Made by a program: the position numbers and the translations under genes. Shown piece by piece: positions 39,040 to 46,726 of a stretch of 52,089 nucleotides of DNA. Each line of letters begins with the position of its first letter. Position 1 is the stretch's first letter. Under the pieces are notes generated by a model. That model was not told the DNA's origin. It searched no databases and saw nothing but the letters and a program-made list of their open reading frames with translations. Source of the DNA: a virus; IMG/VR virus record IMGVR_UViG_3300041407_000207, positions 1-52,089 of that record; one strand, given 5' to 3'.

Positions 39040-41649
39040 ATGGCTTACGTAATCCCCTCCGTTCTCGTATACCAACAGCTAGAGAACAGCGGTGGCGTAC
39101 TCAATTCGACCCCGGACCTGCATGCGTGCATCATTGGCCCTTGCTATACCGAAGTCATTTATGAGTCAGGATCGACCGAAGCTCTGGTGAAAACCGCAGC
39201 TAAATCGGCAATCCGTACCACCGGCACCGCCGTAGTTGGCAGCAAAGATGTAACCGTCGCTTCTATCTCCGGGTTCTTCTCTGGCGATAGCATTGTACTG
39301 GAAGGTGCTGCTGCATCTGGTGGCCCTCTGGCTGCAACCGTAGTATCTGTAGTAGGTACAGTTATTACTTTGGACGTTGCTGTAGTAACCGCCGTTACCG
39401 ATGCTTCGATCTCTAAAAAAGGTCTTCTAGTAAACGCTTCTGTTCCTAACATTTACGCTCTTCCGAACGTTAAGCCTGGACAAAAAGTAGTTGCTGCTGA
39501 CACTCGTATTTACCTAAACAACGTTTTGGTATCTACCGTAGCTACTAAAGCTGAAGGCCATTCTCAGGGCAACGTCCTGTCGATCACTTCTTTCGCCACT
39601 ACTGGTGCAGCTACCGCTGCCTCTTCTGTAGTTACCGTAGCTAGTGCTTCGGGTCTGGTAGACGGAGATTTCATCACCGTTGCAGGCGCAGGTCTCGCAG
39701 GTGCGAACCTCTCCGCAAGAATCGTAGATATCACCGGCAATGTCCTCACTCTGGACCGTGCAGTTGGTACTACCGTGAGCACCGCAGCTGTCACCAAGAA
39801 TAACCCGATGCTCGTAAATGAGCTGAGCAATACCTATAACGCAGAAGCCGGTGACACCGTAAAGGTTGCTTACACCAATACCTCTTCTCAGTCTCTGGTG
39901 TTCTCGTCCCTGGTAAAAGAAGTTGTTTCTTCTGCCGGTGGAATCACTCGTCTGGTTCTGACCGATAACCTGCCAGCAGATGTGAGTGCTAAAACCACTG
40001 CTACTACCACTGCTGCAAGCAGCGACGTAACTGTTGCAAGCTCAACCGGCATTACCGTAAACGGTCGTGTTCGTGTAGTAGGTACTGGCTTCGACATCTA
40101 CACTACCGTAACTGGTATTGCAAGTTTGGTAGTTACTCTCGCAGACGCAATTCCAGCTACTCAGTCAGGTGCTCAGTTCTACGTTCTGAACTCTTCTACT
40201 GTATTTGTAGAGAAGGGATACAACGATCAACTGCTTCCACTGAATAAGCCAATCAGTTCAGGTACTAACTACAACCTGGATAACATCGGTGATGAATACG
40301 AATTCACCATCAATGCTGGTTCGGAACTGATCTACGGCCCAATCGTTTCTGCAGATGTTCACGTAGGTTACCGTGCTCTTCGTACTGACCTATCTGGATC
40401 TGTTCTGGAAATTGCAGACATCAACGATCTGGCAGGTGTGCTGGGTGATCCGACTGAGAAGAACCCGCTGTCTCTGGGTGTTCAACTTGCTCTGGCCAAC
40501 ACCACCACTTCGATTCGTGCGATTGCTATTCCTTCGGATGACCTGATGGGTTATCAGATTGCACTGGAACTGGCTGAGAACATTCGTCTGTACGCAATGA
40601 CCCCGCTTACTCAGGATATTGGCATCATCAATACTCTGAAAGCACACTGCGATCAGCTGTCTACTCCAGTAGAAGCTTCGTGGCGTGTTGCACTGGTCAA
40701 CGTTAAGACTCCGGATGAGCAATCTGTTGGTCAATACTCTGCTACGTTCTTGAACGCAGCTACCGGTATTACCATCGAGAACATCGCTGGTAAGTTTGTT
40801 CTGAACGCTGCTAACGCTACTTTCTTGAGCGATGCACTGGTTCCTGGCGACATCATCAAGGTGGTCTCTGCTACTCCAGGTACTTCGATCAACGATTACG
40901 TAGTTCAAGAAGTAGTCAGCAACCAACAAGTAGTCATTGACGCTACCGAAGCAGCTATCAACGTCTCGTACTGGGCTTCTCGCAAGCTCACCAAGACTCA
41001 ACAAGCTGACTGGGTTTCGAAGACTTCTGCACAGTTCAACGATAAACGCGTTATCAATATCCAGCCGGATACTTGTGGCGTGAGCATCGGTGGAGTTACT
41101 AAGTACCTGCCTGGCTACTACTTGGCTTGTGCGATTGCAGGTATGACTGCTGGCTTCCCAGTTCAACAAGGCTTTACCAACATCGGCCTAGCCGGTATCA
41201 CTGACCTGAAGCGGAGTAACTTCTACTTCACCCGTGCTCAGATGAACCACATGGCTGAGACCGGTACCTTCTTGATCGTTCAAGATGTTCAGGGTGGAAC
41301 TCCTTACGTTCGTCACGCGATGACCACTGATATCTCCGTACTGGAATATCGTGAATACCTCGTAGTGAAAAACTGGGACTACCTGAGCTACTACTTCTAC
41401 GACAAGTTGAAGCCATTCATCGGTACTTGGAACATCACTACCGATACTCTGAACAACATTCGCCAGACCGTCGTAGCTTCCGCAGAACTGCTGAAGTCTA
41501 AGAAACTGCCGAAGATTGGCCCTCCACTGGTTGACTACAACCTGGCGATCATTGGTCAGAATGCGGTAAACAAGGATAACATCGATATCAATCTGAAAAT
41601 TGCAGTCGTGTATCCGAACAACTACACCAACTTGTACCTGATCATCTGA
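39040..41649 (+). CDS. Tail sheath protein with three Ig-like insertions
   Basis: An 869-residue contractile-tail sheath. The start ATG at 39040 follows AAGGAGT. The N-terminus MAYVIPSVLVYQQLENSG and the C-terminal third (SNFYFTRAQMNHMAETGTFL, then NWDYLSYYFYDKLKPFIGTW and KIAVVYPNNYTNLYLII) are sheath-like. Between about residues 50 and 390 lie three repeats of about 65 residues with T-T-x-A-x-S-x-V-T-V-A-S...G/D...V-x-x-I-x-x-x-V-x-T-L-D, beta-sandwich domains likely exposed on the tail surface. The stop overlaps the next start. Confidence 0.88.
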   Translation: MAYVIPSVLVYQQLENSGGVLNSTPDLHACIIGPCYTEVIYESGSTEALVKTAAKSAIRTTGTAVVGSKDVTVASISGFFSGDSIVLEGAAASGGPLAATVVSVVGTVITLDVAVVTAVTDASISKKGLLVNASVPNIYALPNVKPGQKVVAADTRIYLNNVLVSTVATKAEGHSQGNVLSITSFATTGAATAASSVVTVASASGLVDGDFITVAGAGLAGANLSARIVDITGNVLTLDRAVGTTVSTAAVTKNNPMLVNELSNTYNAEAGDTVKVAYTNTSSQSLVFSSLVKEVVSSAGGITRLVLTDNLPADVSAKTTATTTAASSDVTVASSTGITVNGRVRVVGTGFDIYTTVTGIASLVVTLADAIPATQSGAQFYVLNSSTVFVEKGYNDQLLPLNKPISSGTNYNLDNIGDEYEFTINAGSELIYGPIVSADVHVGYRALRTDLSGSVLEIADINDLAGVLGDPTEKNPLSLGVQLALANTTTSIRAIAIPSDDLMGYQIALELAENIRLYAMTPLTQDIGIINTLKAHCDQLSTPVEASWRVALVNVKTPDEQSVGQYSATFLNAATGITIENIAGKFVLNAANATFLSDALVPGDIIKVVSATPGTSINDYVVQEVVSNQQVVIDATEAAINVSYWASRKLTKTQQADWVSKTSAQFNDKRVINIQPDTCGVSIGGVTKYLPGYYLACAIAGMTAGFPVQQGFTNIGLAGITDLKRSNFYFTRAQMNHMAETGTFLIVQDVQGGTPYVRHAMTTDISVLEYREYLVVKNWDYLSYYFYDKLKPFIGTWNITTDTLNNIRQTVVASAELLKSKKLPKIGPPLVDYNLAIIGQNAVNKDNIDINLKIAVVYPNNYTNLYLII

Positions 41650-41825
41650 TGGGTAACAAGTATTTGGAAAAGGTGGCTTCGATACTGAAGCTGCCTGGAC
41701 CAAAGGCGAACGCTTTAGGTGAGGTTGTCCGATCTGCTAAAGCGTTTTCTGGTAAAAAGAACTTCGGATTTCACTCAATGGCGAAGACGCCGATGATTGA
41801 ACGAATCAAAGCTTCACTCCATTAA
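41649..41825 (+). CDS. NKYLEK-tagged small protein (58 aa)
   Basis: Its ATG overlaps the sheath stop (TGATG). Starts MGNKYLEKVASILKLPG, the shared tag, then a basic tail (SGKKNFGFHSMAKTPMIERI). After cleavage at the tag a peptide of about 50 residues would remain. It lies between the sheath and tube genes, in tail rather than head context. Confidence 0.78.
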   Translation: MGNKYLEKVASILKLPGPKANALGEVVRSAKAFSGKKNFGFHSMAKTPMIERIKASLH

Positions 41826-41836
41826 GGACCACGATT

Positions 41837-42511
41837 ATGGCTGTAACTAAACAGAATGACCAACTCGGTGCAACATCCGATTACGGTTTCAGCACTGGCT
41901 GGGACTGGAAGGGTGATTACGTCAGTAAGTTGGCGGAGGATGGCTACGAACGCTTTAGCCAGTTCTCGGCTTCTCCTGATACCACCCTTATGTTCGCAGG
42001 TCCTGCACGCTACACTGGACTTTCGGACTCTACCGCAGACTTGATTCCAATCGGTCTAACCGATGGTATCCAATACGGTGCAAGCGCAAGCCTGGCTCGT
42101 CTCTATGAGATTGGTTCAAACCGTGCGTTCTTCACTCGTGGTAAGACCATCAGTTCGATCTCGTTCGGTCGAATGCTTGCGGACAACGGTAACATCCTGA
42201 ACGCTCTAAGCCGAAATGCTTACAAGCCTCTGATGAACACCGATGGTATGAAGGCTCCTGGAGCTGACGTCCCTAGTCCAAACATCATGATGAACTTGGA
42301 CTCGGAATACTTCGCAGTTCCTTTCGGTCTCCTGCTGGTCTTCAAGACTCGTGGTGGTGACTCAGATGGCTACGGTAAAACTCTGACTGCGGTCTATCTG
42401 GAATACTGCATGATCGAAGGTTACAACTTCTCGATCAACGCTCAATCTCCAGTAATCGTAGAAGGTGTTTCCCTACAGTACGACCGACCCGTCCCTGTAA
42501 GCATCGTTTAA
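41837..42511 (+). CDS. Tail tube protein
   Basis: A 224-residue protein directly after the sheath gene, the standard place of the tube. Beta-rich, with GSNRAFFTRGKTISSISFGR and a late EGYNFSINAQSPVIVEGVSL strand pair, typical of tube subunits (e.g. T4 gp19-like). Ribosome site AAGGACC. A strong terminator follows. Confidence 0.8.
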   Translation: MAVTKQNDQLGATSDYGFSTGWDWKGDYVSKLAEDGYERFSQFSASPDTTLMFAGPARYTGLSDSTADLIPIGLTDGIQYGASASLARLYEIGSNRAFFTRGKTISSISFGRMLADNGNILNALSRNAYKPLMNTDGMKAPGADVPSPNIMMNLDSEYFAVPFGLLLVFKTRGGDSDGYGKTLTAVYLEYCMIEGYNFSINAQSPVIVEGVSLQYDRPVPVSIV

Positions 42512-42516
42512 ATGAC

Positions 42517-42540
42517 AAAACCCTCTTCGGAGGGTTTTTT
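42517..42540 (+). terminator. Intrinsic terminator
   Basis: AAAACCCTC-ttcg-GAGGGTTTTTT, after the tail tube gene. Confidence 0.9.
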
Positions 42541-42545
42541 CTTGG

Positions 42546-42553
42546 GTTAAGAT
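42546..42553 (+). promoter_or_regulatory. GTTAAAAT-class promoter (GTTAAGAT)
   Basis: GTTAAGAT, six bases, then A at 42560. It starts the first small RNA. Confidence 0.6.
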
Positions 42554-42559
42554 ATCCCC

Positions 42560-42726
42560 ACTGGCCTTTGAGCCCCTTGCTGAAGTTGTGAAAGCAACGT
42601 AAGCCGTCTAACAAAGTTACATTCCTTGTCAATGCGCAACGCTTGGTAAATGATGATGGCTAACCGATCTGGTCCCGGAATCTACGGAAGGTCTTACACC
42701 TCGGCCCGTGCAATGCGGGCTTTTTT
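42560..42726 (+). ncRNA. Putative late small RNA 1 (about 167 nt)
   Basis: Starts at the A predicted from GTTAAGAT and ends at a GCCCG...CGGGC hairpin with six T (42704-42726). No ORF with a ribosome site; the longest ATG frame (27 codons) runs through the terminator. Not a tRNA by eye: no cloverleaf or matching acceptor ends. It lies between the tail tube gene and a tagged virion protein gene. Function unknown. Confidence 0.55.
42704..42726 (+). terminator. Intrinsic terminator of small RNA 1
   Basis: GCCCG/CGGGC stem followed by TTTTTT. Confidence 0.85.
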
Positions 42727-42728
42727 AC

Positions 42729-42736
42729 GTTAAAAT
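42729..42736 (+). promoter_or_regulatory. GTTAAAAT-class late promoter
   Basis: A perfect GTTAAAAT, six bases, then G at 42743. It starts the second small RNA. Confidence 0.7.
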
Positions 42737-42742
42737 ATTCAT

Positions 42743-42880
42743 GTCTAACTAGCTCTATTCCTGCCATCTTTAAATTGTCTAAGGTGGGGTTGCTTCCGCG
42801 ATAGGAGGCTTAGGGACCGAAAGCGCGTCCACCACGAAACAAACAGGTCTTACCAACTCAACCCGTCTAGTACGGGTTTT
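42743..42880 (+). ncRNA. Putative late small RNA 2 (about 138 nt)
   Basis: Bounded by a perfect late promoter and an ACCCGT/ACGGGT terminator at 42859-42880. Contains a GGGAC...GTCC internal stem and no ORF. The pair of independently promoted and terminated RNAs in 350 bases is striking for a phage structural region. Function unknown. Confidence 0.55.
42859..42880 (+). terminator. Intrinsic terminator of small RNA 2
   Basis: ACCCGT/ACGGGT stem followed by a T-run. Confidence 0.8.
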
Positions 42881-42885
42881 TCTTC

Positions 42886-42893
42886 GACTAAAA
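42886..42893 (+). promoter_or_regulatory. Late promoter giving a near-leaderless mRNA
   Basis: GACTAAAAT region with start predicted at A42900, one base before the ATG at 42901. Confidence 0.68.
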
Positions 42894-42900
42894 TTCATCA

Positions 42901-43761
42901 ATGACTACTACCAATCCCTATCTTGAGAAATCTGCAAGCCTGTTAGCTGGGGCTGCGTTGACTCACCTCGTTCAAAACGTAGCTACAAACCAGGCCTTGA
43001 AAAACAAGAAAGTTGCCAAGTATCTGGCCAACTCTCTGACTCAGGGATACCACGGCGTAGTAGATACTTCTATAAAAGCTAAGGCCACTCGTGCCGCTGC
43101 ATCCGTAGTAGTACCAGACGTAGCCGCTGCTCATAAAGCAGCTCACCAAGCAGGGGCTAGTCTCAAAGATATTCTCAGTGGTGCTACGAATCGACAGAGG
43201 GCTGCGTCGAGGATGGCGGTAGAGGGTAAATTCGAGCAGCTAAAAAAATACAAAATGCATGAAGATCCTGTGGTTAAGAAGGTTCAGGATTTGGCTGCAA
43301 AACATTTACCTACGTTGAATGATATTTCCAAAGGCGCCTCTAAGTCTTTGAGTGATCTTTGGAAAGACAAGACTCACCCATTGCTCAGCAATATTGCGAA
43401 GAACATTGGTCGAGGTGAAATACCTAAAGGTCCTCAGTTCAAAGTTGGGAATATGAACCAAACCCTACCGACCCTAAGTTCTATAGCCATTGCACCTATC
43501 GAGCCTAGTGCTGCTGCCATTGATGGGATCAAAGCACTCGCAGGTAGCTCTGCAGTGCAGTCAACTCAGACAGGTAAGAAAGCCGTAGATTTCTTGAGAA
43601 AGACTTTCATCGACGACCCTTTGAAGAAAGGGATGAAGGCTACTGCTGAAGTTAAAGGATTAAAACATGAGGCTTCGAAATTCCTCCTCAATCCTACCTC
43701 TGCACATCTAAAAAGAACAGCGGCTGCAGTATCGCAAGCCGCCAAGTCTTCTCAGGTATGA
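42901..43761 (+). CDS. NPYLEK-tagged inner virion protein (286 aa)
   Basis: Begins MTTTNPYLEKSASLLAGAAL. Very basic and helical, with Lys/Ala-rich stretches throughout (e.g. SIKAKATRAAASVVVPDVAA); it would bind DNA or membrane. No ribosome site; near-leaderless. Its last 10 bases overlap an antisense membrane-peptide gene. Confidence 0.75.
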   Translation: MTTTNPYLEKSASLLAGAALTHLVQNVATNQALKNKKVAKYLANSLTQGYHGVVDTSIKAKATRAAASVVVPDVAAAHKAAHQAGASLKDILSGATNRQRAASRMAVEGKFEQLKKYKMHEDPVVKKVQDLAAKHLPTLNDISKGASKSLSDLWKDKTHPLLSNIAKNIGRGEIPKGPQFKVGNMNQTLPTLSSIAIAPIEPSAAAIDGIKALAGSSAVQSTQTGKKAVDFLRKTFIDDPLKKGMKATAEVKGLKHEASKFLLNPTSAHLKRTAAAVSQAAKSSQV

Positions 43762-43841
43762 GCTGCGTTATAGGCCCATAGAAATAACGCTACAACCGCA
43801 GTAGTCACAGTAATGGGGTGATCGGCTAGAAATTGCAACAT
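43752..43841 (-). CDS. Tiny single-span membrane peptide (29 aa)
   Basis: MLQFLADHPITVTTAVVALF followed by LWAYNAAHT: one membrane helix. It is a complete unit: GGTATAAG promoter at 43867-43874, AAGGAG ribosome site, and stop inside the end of the convergent gene. Role unknown; phage peptides of this kind can affect lysis or the membrane potential. Confidence 0.7.
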   Translation of the reverse strand: MLQFLADHPITVTTAVVALFLWAYNAAHT

Positions 43842-43866
43842 AGATTTAATCTCCTTAGTTACTTAT

Positions 43867-43874
43867 CTTATACC
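43867..43874 (-). promoter_or_regulatory. GGTATAAG-class promoter
   Basis: GGTATAAG, then ATAAGT, then A. It serves the 29-residue membrane peptide. Confidence 0.72.
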
Positions 43875-43888
43875 CGGTTGCTACCTTT

Positions 43889-43917
43889 GCCCAGAACGTC
43901 TCCCTGGGCTTTTTTTA
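43889..43917 (+). terminator. Intrinsic terminator
   Basis: GCCCAG/CTGGGC stem followed by TTTTTTT. It ends the 42901-43761 transcript. Confidence 0.8.
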
Positions 43918-43924
43918 TTTGACT

Positions 43925-43956
43925 AAAAACAGCGGTGTAATCCGCTGTTTCTTTTT
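43925..43956 (-). terminator. Intrinsic terminator
   Basis: AAACAGCGG/CCGCTGTTT perfect stem. It ends the KilA-N gene transcript. Confidence 0.75.
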
Positions 43957-43961
43957 ACGCC

Positions 43962-44867
43962 TTATTCTGCGCTTTTAGAGTTCAGCCTGGAGAAGTGATC
44001 TGCCAGGACTGTTACGATTTCAGGGTGCCACATGAGTCTTCGGTTATACCCGCCCTTTGCACCGAGTTTCACCATATCAGCAATGCCCTTTGCTCTTTCG
44101 GTAATACGCCAGGTACCGTTGGCGATCTTTTCCTGAAGACCAAGATCGAACAACGCCTTATTTACAACCATCTGCCTTAGTTTGAGCTTTTGTGCGATAT
44201 CACTAGGCAACATGGTGTATGGAGAACCTACCTCGGACGCGGATTGAGCTGCAAGAGATGACTTGTCGGCAACCACTGCTTCGGATTCTACGTCTGGAGT
44301 TTTGGCAGGGATATCCAAAACTTCTTTTGCAGGATCTTTCAGGAGCAGTTTTGCCGCAGACATATCTACGCCAAGGTTTACTTCCAAGAGAGTCAACGTA
44401 CATTCCGAGCAACTACGTTTGTCGATCCCGTCCGTGTTTGCGAGAATATCGTTTGCCATTCGAATGGCTGACAAGATGCTGTTAACTCGGACTTCGGAAT
44501 GCGCAGAGAACGCGTCTGCGGAAATCATTTGGGTATCGATAGCTTCTGGCATTGTCGGGTCTTCCTTACAATTGTTCTGAAACACCTGGTAGAGTTCAAC
44601 CTCTAGGGTGTGGCTGAGTTGATTTGCGTATTTCAACGCAATAACTTCTTCTGCGTAATACCCGCCAGCGCTACCGATAACCGGTTTACGACCGAGATGT
44701 TTCTCAAGTTTCGGCTCATAGAGTTTCATGGCTGAACTGTTTAGAAACTCCATAACTGTCAGAGGATCTTTGATGCCCTTATTACGGGCCAAATTGTAGA
44801 TATCAGCCAAAAGGTATCGGCCAAATTTATCTCGACGAAGGTCTGCATTTACAATGTGGCTGTTCAT
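43962..44867 (-). CDS. KilA-N domain antirepressor-like protein
   Basis: A 301-residue protein. The N-terminal part (FGRYLLADIYNLARNKGIKD at about 16-35, then VIGSAGGYYAEEVIALKYAN and a helical ELYQVFQ) matches the KilA-N DNA-binding domain pattern. The C-terminal 90 residues (MLPSDIAQKLKLRQMVVNKA, then GTWRITERAKGIA) look like the winged-helix KilAC/antirepressor domain. The linker is Ala/Ser-rich. It would bind DNA or a repressor and change phage or host transcription. Own promoter and terminator. Confidence 0.72.
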   Translation of the reverse strand: MNSHIVNADLRRDKFGRYLLADIYNLARNKGIKDPLTVMEFLNSSAMKLYEPKLEKHLGRKPVIGSAGGYYAEEVIALKYANQLSHTLEVELYQVFQNNCKEDPTMPEAIDTQMISADAFSAHSEVRVNSILSAIRMANDILANTDGIDKRSCSECTLTLLEVNLGVDMSAAKLLLKDPAKEVLDIPAKTPDVESEAVVADKSSLAAQSASEVGSPYTMLPSDIAQKLKLRQMVVNKALFDLGLQEKIANGTWRITERAKGIADMVKLGAKGGYNRRLMWHPEIVTVLADHFSRLNSKSAE

Positions 44868-44919
44868 TTCTAGTTTTTCCTAGTTCAGGATGAATCAAGA
44901 GATATCTTTCTCTACTATA

Positions 44920-44927
44920 GTTATACC
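44920..44927 (-). promoter_or_regulatory. GGTATAAC-class promoter
   Basis: GGTATAAC, then TATAGT, then A. It serves the KilA-N gene. Confidence 0.68.
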
Positions 44928-44952
44928 AAAAATCACAACCCATCTTTACGAC

Positions 44953-44960
44953 GTTAAACT
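44953..44960 (+). promoter_or_regulatory. Late promoter giving a leaderless mRNA
   Basis: GTTAAACT followed by exactly six bases and then the ATG at 44967. Confidence 0.7.
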
Positions 44961-44966
44961 GAGATT

Positions 44967-46049
44967 ATGAGCAGCCTATTTTCCCAAACCACCCCGCTTA
45001 CTGGCGGTTCCATCGAAGCAACTGTGCAGAGCGTAGACGTCGCAAGATGGGTCTGTACCGTTAAGACTAACAAAGGTCAACGGTACAACAATGTCATCTG
45101 GGGGATGCCTTCTGGTGGATCTGGACGATCTGGAGTTTCCTTCACCCCAAAGATGGGTGACCGGGTAAAACTCTCTACGGGAATGGGGTACCCGGTAATT
45201 GAGTGTTTCTTACCGAGAATAGACCGAGAGCCTACTTCGCCTCTATCCATCGATACAGGGAGTTCCCCTGGAGATCCTGGCAAGCTAACTCCTCTGGAAG
45301 GAACTTCTTTTAACTCCGGGAAAGCAGGAGATCAGTTGGCCGGAGATCATATCATCTCGTCAGAAGGTGGTGGATTCCTAGCCGTCCTGAGAGGCGGCAC
45401 GGTGCTCATGAAAGCCAGTGCCCTTGCTCAGGTCTTAGTAAGTAAGATAGACGACGTAGTGAGGATCGTAGGCCGTAGCACCGAGATTATTACCGAGCTT
45501 GGGGTAGAGGTTTTCGCTTCCGTAAAAGGGACTGCATACAAGTACGTCGCCTATGCCGCAACTCCCGCTGAAGCTAGAGCAGGCCTATTTCGATATACTG
45601 AGTACTACGGTGATACGCAGACCGCCGAAGTTCTGAAAGACGGTTATGAACTTGGATCTGCCGGAGGTTCTGTAACTCCAGGCGGGCCTATAAAGAAAAT
45701 CATGGTAGTAGATGCAGCCGGTTTACCTCTCCGCATCGAAACTACAGATGCTCTAGGAAACGTGTCCACCACTACGAAGACTGCAGATGGTGTTAGTTCC
45801 AGCGTTGTCAACTACGCAAATGGCCAGTGGGACCTAACCACTACCAACGGCACTTACTGCAACATCAAGGTTACAAACGCTGAAATATCAATGACTTACA
45901 ACGGAGATGCTTCCGTGACAATAAACGATCTCGGCGTAGTATCTAAAAAAGGCACCACCACTACGAAGGTCTTGGTTGACTCCATTCTCCTGGATGCTTC
46001 CGGTGGACACTTCGTACATATCCTTCCTTCCGGCGTACAAATGGGCTAA
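44967..46049 (+). CDS. Baseplate spike/hub protein
   Basis: A 360-residue protein. The N-terminal 85 residues (GGSIEATVQSVDVARWVCTV, then MGDRVKLSTGMGYPVIECFL) resemble the OB-fold of gp5/gpV-type spikes. The C-terminal part, with repeating beta sequence (LTTTNGTYCNIKVTNAEISM), fits a beta-helix spike shaft. It pierces the outer membrane on contraction. No ribosome site; leaderless by promoter position. Confidence 0.72.
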   Translation: MSSLFSQTTPLTGGSIEATVQSVDVARWVCTVKTNKGQRYNNVIWGMPSGGSGRSGVSFTPKMGDRVKLSTGMGYPVIECFLPRIDREPTSPLSIDTGSSPGDPGKLTPLEGTSFNSGKAGDQLAGDHIISSEGGGFLAVLRGGTVLMKASALAQVLVSKIDDVVRIVGRSTEIITELGVEVFASVKGTAYKYVAYAATPAEARAGLFRYTEYYGDTQTAEVLKDGYELGSAGGSVTPGGPIKKIMVVDAAGLPLRIETTDALGNVSTTTKTADGVSSSVVNYANGQWDLTTTNGTYCNIKVTNAEISMTYNGDASVTINDLGVVSKKGTTTTKVLVDSILLDASGGHFVHILPSGVQMG

Positions 46050-46050
46050 A

Positions 46051-46069
46051 GAGGGCATCATGCCCTCAA
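46051..46069. terminator. Palindrome, possible terminator
   Basis: A perfect GAGGGCAT-c-ATGCCCTC palindrome between the convergent spike and 46078 genes; T-runs are weak on both sides. Confidence 0.45.
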
Positions 46070-46077
46070 CCAATCCT

Positions 46078-46482
46078 TTAAGAAACTTTTGCTACTAGCT
46101 CCTTAGAACTGCGCTGGAATACCTCGTTCACAAACCTTTCAAAGCGTTTCACAGCACTGCGAGTAGTCATTTCGTCAGAGCCAGAGAGGGCATACCGCAC
46201 GGTTGCAAGCATTGCTTGAGTCCCAAAATACTCTCCAGCCAACCCAATCTCTTCTGGAGATAAAGCCGTCAATAACGATATTTCATGTTCTAGAGACAGC
46301 TTATCCATCTCCTCCATGAACTGCGCCTTGCTCCTTATGATGCCCTGCCTACGGGCGATAATTTCCAAAGAAATCTTAGCGGTCAACTCCTCGACACCCC
46401 CTTTCTTTGAAAACAGTCGAGTGAAATGAATCTCCTCAACAGCCCCATTGATATAGCGTCTGTTCCAAGTGATAGTTTGCAT
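46078..46482 (-). CDS. Unknown helical protein (134 aa)
   Basis: Begins MQTITWNRRYINGAVEEIHF, then a long helical part (AKISLEIIARRQGIIRSKAQ) and a basic C-terminus. Own promoter at 46515-46522. No family recognised. Confidence 0.78.
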   Translation of the reverse strand: MQTITWNRRYINGAVEEIHFTRLFSKKGGVEELTAKISLEIIARRQGIIRSKAQFMEEMDKLSLEHEISLLTALSPEEIGLAGEYFGTQAMLATVRYALSGSDEMTTRSAVKRFERFVNEVFQRSSKELVAKVS

Positions 46483-46514
46483 ATTGGTGAACCTCTATGT
46501 GTTTCCCCATAATA

Positions 46515-46522
46515 CTTATACC
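46515..46522 (-). promoter_or_regulatory. GGTATAAG-class promoter
   Basis: GGTATAAG, then TATTAT, then G. It serves the 46078-46482 gene. Confidence 0.72.
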
Positions 46523-46536
46523 AGTTTCGGAAGGCT

Positions 46537-46563
46537 AAAAAGAGGCCCCGGCAAAAGCCGGGA
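46537..46563 (-). terminator. Intrinsic terminator of the RT operon
   Basis: CCCGGC-tttt-GCCGGG stem followed on the minus strand by GCCTCTTTTT. Confidence 0.8.
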
Positions 46564-46568
46564 AGTCC

Positions 46569-46703
46569 TCATAAGTGCGGGTGGTTGATGCCCATGGCAA
46601 TTACATAGCGCTTACCCAATCTGTCTTGCCTCACAGTCAGGTCTGGCCATAACGAGAATACAACCTTGAGAAGCCCGTAACACGTCATATTCATTCTCAT
46701 CAT
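46569..46703 (-). CDS. Possible small protein after RT (44 aa)
   Basis: An ATG frame of 44 codons (LLKVVFSLWPDLTVRQDRLG, ending INHPHL) lies between the RT stop and the terminator and fills the gap exactly. No good ribosome site is seen, so it may instead be untranslated 3' RNA. Confidence 0.35.
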   Translation of the reverse strand: MMRMNMTCYGLLKVVFSLWPDLTVRQDRLGKRYVIAMGINHPHL

Positions 46704-46726
46704 TTGAACGACGTATTAAATTTGAA

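Noticed and set aside
40390-41169. 259-codon minus-strand ORF inside the sheath gene
   Set aside because: Shadow frame of the sheath; Asn/Ser-rich translation and no control signals.
42560-42880. tRNA genes
   Set aside because: No cloverleaf with paired acceptor ends or T-loop sequence could be drawn for either RNA.
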